Shown: one piece after another, positions 61,280 through 64,000 of the stretch
Layout of the letters: each line of letters opens with the position of its first letter
How positions within the stretch are numbered: position 1 is the first letter of the stretch
DNA from: Bdellovibrionales bacterium RIFCSPHIGHO2_01_FULL_40_29
GTDB lineage: Bacteria > Bdellovibrionota > Bdellovibrionia > Bdellovibrionales > Bdellovibrionaceae
Direction: 5' to 3'
DNA length: 64,000 nucleotides
Assembly: GCA_001771815.1 (NCBI GenBank)
Contig: MEPU01000012.1
Coordinates: 1 to 64,000 of the forward strand
The notes under the pieces: model-generated
What the model was told of the DNA's origin: nothing
The model's database searches: none
Seen by the model: the letters and a program-made list of their open reading frames with translations, nothing else
Translations under genes and position numbers: made by a program

Positions 61280-62544
61280 TACGTTCTCACGCTCAAACCA
61301 TCTTTTAAAGCTGATTTCATGGCCCCCAAAGCTGGAATTAAACTCATCAGTAATGCCAAGACCAACATCAGTAAAATATAACTGACCTCCACTATTGAAA
61401 ATGAAGGTTGTTGCAAATACAAACCATACTTCACTTGCAACCAAGGCCCCAACATCCATTCCAGCGTCAGTTTTATCAAGCTGGCAGCAAAAATGGCCAC
61501 ACTTGCTAATACAAATGTTTCCAAAACAATAAGTCCGACAATATGTTTTAACGAGGCTCCTAAAACACGAAGAATGGCCATTTCTCGTCGCCGCTCATTC
61601 AATGATGTCATCAAAGCGATCAACATGGACATCAACCCCACCACCATCACTAGAAATGAAATCGCTTTAAGAACTTTTTCAACTGTAGAAAGACTTTGCC
61701 AAAGTTCAGACAGCACAACTCCTGGAATAACAGCCAACAAAGGTTCGCTGCGAAATTCGTTAATATCACGCTGCAATTTGAGAGTTTGAATCCGGTTCTT
61801 AGTTCTTAAAAAAAATGAAGTGATATTTTTGGGTTGCACCATTTCTGCTGTGATTTGATTAATGGATAATTGCTTATCAGGTGTTGGCGCGCTTCCTGTT
61901 TGCCAATCTAAATGAATGGCCTCCATCCCTTCTAACGAGATATATAAAGCGCGATCTAATTGAGTACCAGTGGCCTTTAAAATCCCCGCCACTCGAAATT
62001 TTTTATCATCGTGTTCTTGGATTCCCTGGCCGGTTGTTGACCCATGAGAAACGACAATCTCTGAGCCCATTTGGTACCCCAGGCGTTCCGCCACGTCAGC
62101 TCCAAGCACCACATCGAACATTCCATTCCAAGGGCCTCCGGCTTGAAAGGTTATTCGCTCTTTGCTTCGAAACTGATAGTATTTAAAAAAATCAGAATTT
62201 GTTGCAATCACACGAAAACCCTTATGACCATCGCCCAAACTGTAAGGAATGGTCCACTCGACATCGGGACGCGATTTAATTTCATTGTAACTTTCAATGG
62301 ATACATTATTCGTCGCCTGTCCCAAATTAAAAATCGTATACAAAACTATTTGCAACGATCCACTTCGTGCTCCAACAATTAGGTCAACGCCTGAAACACT
62401 CTGTGTGAATCCCGCCTCAGCAGCCCGGCGAATACGCTCTACAGACATCAGCAATACCAAACTCAACATCATCGCAAAAATTGTTAAAATTGTGGCCAAC
62501 TTACGATTTTTCAATGATTTCCAAGCCAAATGAATCCAACTCAT
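61279..62544 (-). CDS. ABC transporter permease (MacB/LolC-type)
   Basis: The 421-residue protein has an N-terminal membrane helix followed by a MacB-like periplasmic core domain and a C-terminal FtsX domain of three helices (FLVMVVGLMSMLIALMTSL, LIVLETFVLASVAIFAASL, EVSYILLMLVLALLMSLIPA). It pairs with the ATPase gene upstream (4 bp overlap). With DUF2796 and DUF3299 genes nearby, it fits the Zrg-type zinc uptake system. Confidence 0.88.
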   Translation of the reverse strand: MSWIHLAWKSLKNRKLATILTIFAMMLSLVLLMSVERIRRAAEAGFTQSVSGVDLIVGARSGSLQIVLYTIFNLGQATNNVSIESYNEIKSRPDVEWTIPYSLGDGHKGFRVIATNSDFFKYYQFRSKERITFQAGGPWNGMFDVVLGADVAERLGYQMGSEIVVSHGSTTGQGIQEHDDKKFRVAGILKATGTQLDRALYISLEGMEAIHLDWQTGSAPTPDKQLSINQITAEMVQPKNITSFFLRTKNRIQTLKLQRDINEFRSEPLLAVIPGVVLSELWQSLSTVEKVLKAISFLVMVVGLMSMLIALMTSLNERRREMAILRVLGASLKHIVGLIVLETFVLASVAIFAASLIKLTLEWMLGPWLQVKYGLYLQQPSFSIVEVSYILLMLVLALLMSLIPALGAMKSALKDGLSVRT

Positions 62545-63227
62545 AAAATCACCTCAGGGGTGTGTTGAATCGTATTGATAGAATCCAACCCCACCGAACG
62601 ATGAAATAATTTTTCTATGGTTCGATCATGACTGACAAATAACACCGAGGTTTCAATCTCTTCACAAACTTGAAATAGCAGTTGCAAGAATTTTTCACGA
62701 TGATTGTAATCCAAAGCCGAGGTGGGCTCATCAGCCAAAATTAATTTTGGCCGCTTCAAAAGCGCCCGAGCTACGGCAACCCGCTGTTGCTGACCGACTG
62801 ATAAATCCGTCACACGACGATGAATATATTTTTTCAACTCAAGACTATCCACCAGATGATTTAATAGTTTTTCTGTTTGCGCCGTGTCCACATGCTTCAA
62901 AAACATCAACGGAAGCTTGATATTTTCTATAACAGACAAGTAGGGAATCAAATTAAAACTTTGAAAAATGTATCCCACATTTTGAGCCCGAAAATGATCC
63001 AATTGAACAGCGTTTTTTTCGTGAAGCTTCTCTCCGAGAACGTTTAATTCTCCGGATTGGGTCTTTAATATTCCGGCAATCAATTCAAGCAGAGTGGACT
63101 TTCCAGAACCGCTGGATCCAAAAAGAAAAACATTTTCTCCCCGACTCATTTGGAAATCTGGAATATTCAAAATTTTATTTGAGCCATACGAAAATTTGAG
63201 ATCTTTAATCGCAAGCGCATGTTCCAT
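62541..63227 (-). CDS. ABC transporter ATP-binding protein (LolD/MacB-type)
   Basis: The 228-residue ATPase has Walker A GSSGSGKSTLLELIAG, Q-loop region (YIFQSFNLIPYLSVIENI), signature LSVGQQQRVAVARALL, Walker B LILADEPTSALD and the switch His (LFVSHD). It drives the permease next door. Overlaps the DUF2796 gene by one base and the permease by 4 bp. Confidence 0.92.
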   Translation of the reverse strand: MEHALAIKDLKFSYGSNKILNIPDFQMSRGENVFLFGSSGSGKSTLLELIAGILKTQSGELNVLGEKLHEKNAVQLDHFRAQNVGYIFQSFNLIPYLSVIENIKLPLMFLKHVDTAQTEKLLNHLVDSLELKKYIHRRVTDLSVGQQQRVAVARALLKRPKLILADEPTSALDYNHREKFLQLLFQVCEEIETSVLFVSHDRTIEKLFHRSVGLDSINTIQHTPEVIL

Positions 63228-63730
63228 TATTTTTTCAATTCAACAGCAATGCCATTTTTAGTTGCTTCAACAGATTTTTGGATATCTCCAAATAAAATTT
63301 GAACATCCACATCTGTTAGTTTACCAAAAACTTTTTGAATATTAAATGTAATAGTTGATCCCACGGGATCAACTTTACACGCCACTGCAAAACTGGCATC
63401 CACATCTGAGTGCTTTCCTTCGGTATTAACCTGGATGGATTCTTTTTTGAAGATACATTCGAGCTTGGGATCAAATACAACCATTTCAGAAATGGATTTT
63501 TCAAGTTTCTCTAATGCTGCAGTTTGCTTTTTTTTATCGGATTCTTTCTTTGCGACATGTTCAAAACCAAAAATACTTTCACTGGGAGATTCCAGAGTCA
63601 CTTTTCCCGCAAGCCCTTCAAAAGCAATAGACATTTTCCCGGCACCATGCACATGAGATTTTCCATGATGTTGTGCCGAAGCTTGAAAAACAAATCCTAA
63701 CACGACCGCCATAAGACTGAATAAACGCAT
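63227..63730 (-). CDS. DUF2796 protein, ZrgA-like zinc-binding periplasmic protein
   Basis: The 167-residue protein has a signal peptide (cleavage after ASA at 19) followed by the His-rich start HHGKSHVHGAGK and the SPSESIFGFEHVAKKE motif characteristic of DUF2796. ZrgA of Vibrio cholerae is a member of this family and takes part in zinc uptake. The His cluster suits zinc binding. It stands in the gene order DUF3299, DUF2796, ATPase, permease. Confidence 0.88.
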   Translation of the reverse strand: MRLFSLMAVVLGFVFQASAQHHGKSHVHGAGKMSIAFEGLAGKVTLESPSESIFGFEHVAKKESDKKKQTAALEKLEKSISEMVVFDPKLECIFKKESIQVNTEGKHSDVDASFAVACKVDPVGSTITFNIQKVFGKLTDVDVQILFGDIQKSVEATKNGIAVELKK

Positions 63731-63753
63731 ATAAATTCTCCTTTAAATTTTAA

Positions 63754-64000
63754 TTATTGATAGGCCTCAATCGCATCACCAGATATCTCGAAAGAGACCT
63801 CTCCGTACTGCGATCTTGTTGTTGAAATTCGAAACTCACCATAAACCCACACGGGCGCCCCAACAACAGCATCTACACCTTTTTTCATTTTAACATAGAC
63901 CATTTGATTGGGTGGTGGAGGGGGCACATGAATACACGCTTGTGGATTAGGAACTAATAAAAATTCAGTGACCAGTCGCTGGCTATCTTCAAGTGGAACT
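63754..64000 (-). CDS. DUF3299 protein, partial (N-terminus outside)
   Basis: The frame enters from the right edge and stops at TAA 63756-63754. The 81 visible residues include VPLEDSQRLVTEFLLVPNP, CIHVPPPPPNQMVYVKMKKG and a C-terminal PVWVYGEFRISTT, all characteristic of DUF3299. DUF3299 proteins occur with DUF2796 and ABC genes in zinc-uptake loci. The start lies beyond 64000. Confidence 0.85.
   Translation of the reverse strand, partial: VPLEDSQRLVTEFLLVPNPQACIHVPPPPPNQMVYVKMKKGVDAVVGAPVWVYGEFRISTTRSQYGEVSFEISGDAIEAYQ

Noticed and set aside
1-64000. CRISPR array, tRNA or rRNA genes
   Set aside because: No direct-repeat/spacer series of CRISPR type and no cloverleaf or rRNA-like sequence was seen on either strand; the 30-bp repeats at 9471 have degenerate copies, and their short spacings leave no room for normal spacers.

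Overview
The window is AT-rich chromosomal DNA (about 40% GC by eye) from a Gram-negative bacterium that I place in the Bdellovibrionota, probably a relative of Bdellovibrio or Pseudobdellovibrio. The reasons are the TIGR02147-type regulators beside secreted lipoproteins, the many exported hypothetical proteins, a DUF6976-type protein, an exported L,D-transpeptidase, lytic transglycosylase and trypsin-like protease, and salvage-only thiamine metabolism. The lineage is an inference; there is no rRNA or other marker, and I see no tRNA gene.

Layout. 1-5.3 kb is a worn accessory region: the tail of an unknown gene, a toxin-antitoxin pair whose toxin is frameshifted, a decapitated helix-turn-helix gene next to a long inverted repeat, a chloramphenicol-phosphotransferase-like kinase, a truncated membrane protein, a flavodoxin-fold oxidoreductase, two exported proteins and an AbiEii-like fragment. 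5.5-9.5 kb is one large SNF2/SWIM helicase followed by four repeats spaced 30-31 bp. 9.7-14.4 kb is a regulator/metallopeptidase-like/lipoprotein operon whose TIGR02147 regulator is split by a complete IS3-family element with a 4-bp target duplication. 14.7-17.7 kb holds exported proteins, an L,D-transpeptidase and a LysR regulator. 17.8-22.4 kb is the operon TPP riboswitch-thiM-thiE-thiL-thiD-cytX. 22.7-25.3 kb is lipoprotein-TIGR02147-lipoprotein, the lipoproteins being paralogues. 25.4-34.7 kb mixes an HTH protein, lipoproteins, a DUF6976 pair, a Fic protein and an amino acid/amine oxidase-like flavoprotein.

34.7-45.9 kb is an oxygen-limitation and nitrogen-oxide respiration block: B12-dependent ribonucleotide reductase (nrdJ), then the tight operon nirK (cytochrome c-fused)-nirV-like-SCO-nnrS-HiPIP, a Crp/Fnr regulator, a DUF2249 protein, a hemerythrin-like protein and a three-PAS hybrid histidine kinase. 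Near-identical FNR/DNR-type palindromes (ATGAY-N4-ATCAT) lie at the right place before nirK and nrdJ, so one regulon is likely.

46-51.3 kb has a JmjC-type oxygenase, TerC, a TIGR02147-like protein without its HTH, a PilZ protein and an exported pair including a class-I amidotransferase. 51.4-55.3 kb has a trypsin-like protease, then mtnP-mtnA-class II aldolase with a divergent nucleosidase-like gene, which suggests methylthioadenosine salvage by the aldolase (DHAP) shunt. 55.4-60.8 kb has rhlE, an exported protein with a perfect metzincin signature, a lytic transglycosylase and an exported alpha/beta hydrolase. 60.8-64 kb is a zinc-uptake-like operon (DUF3299-DUF2796-ABC ATPase-ABC permease) that runs into greB.

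The most notable points are the IS-split regulator whose two halves rejoin exactly in frame, the shared nirK/nrdJ operator, the phased repeats behind the helicase, and the metzincin-type exported protein.
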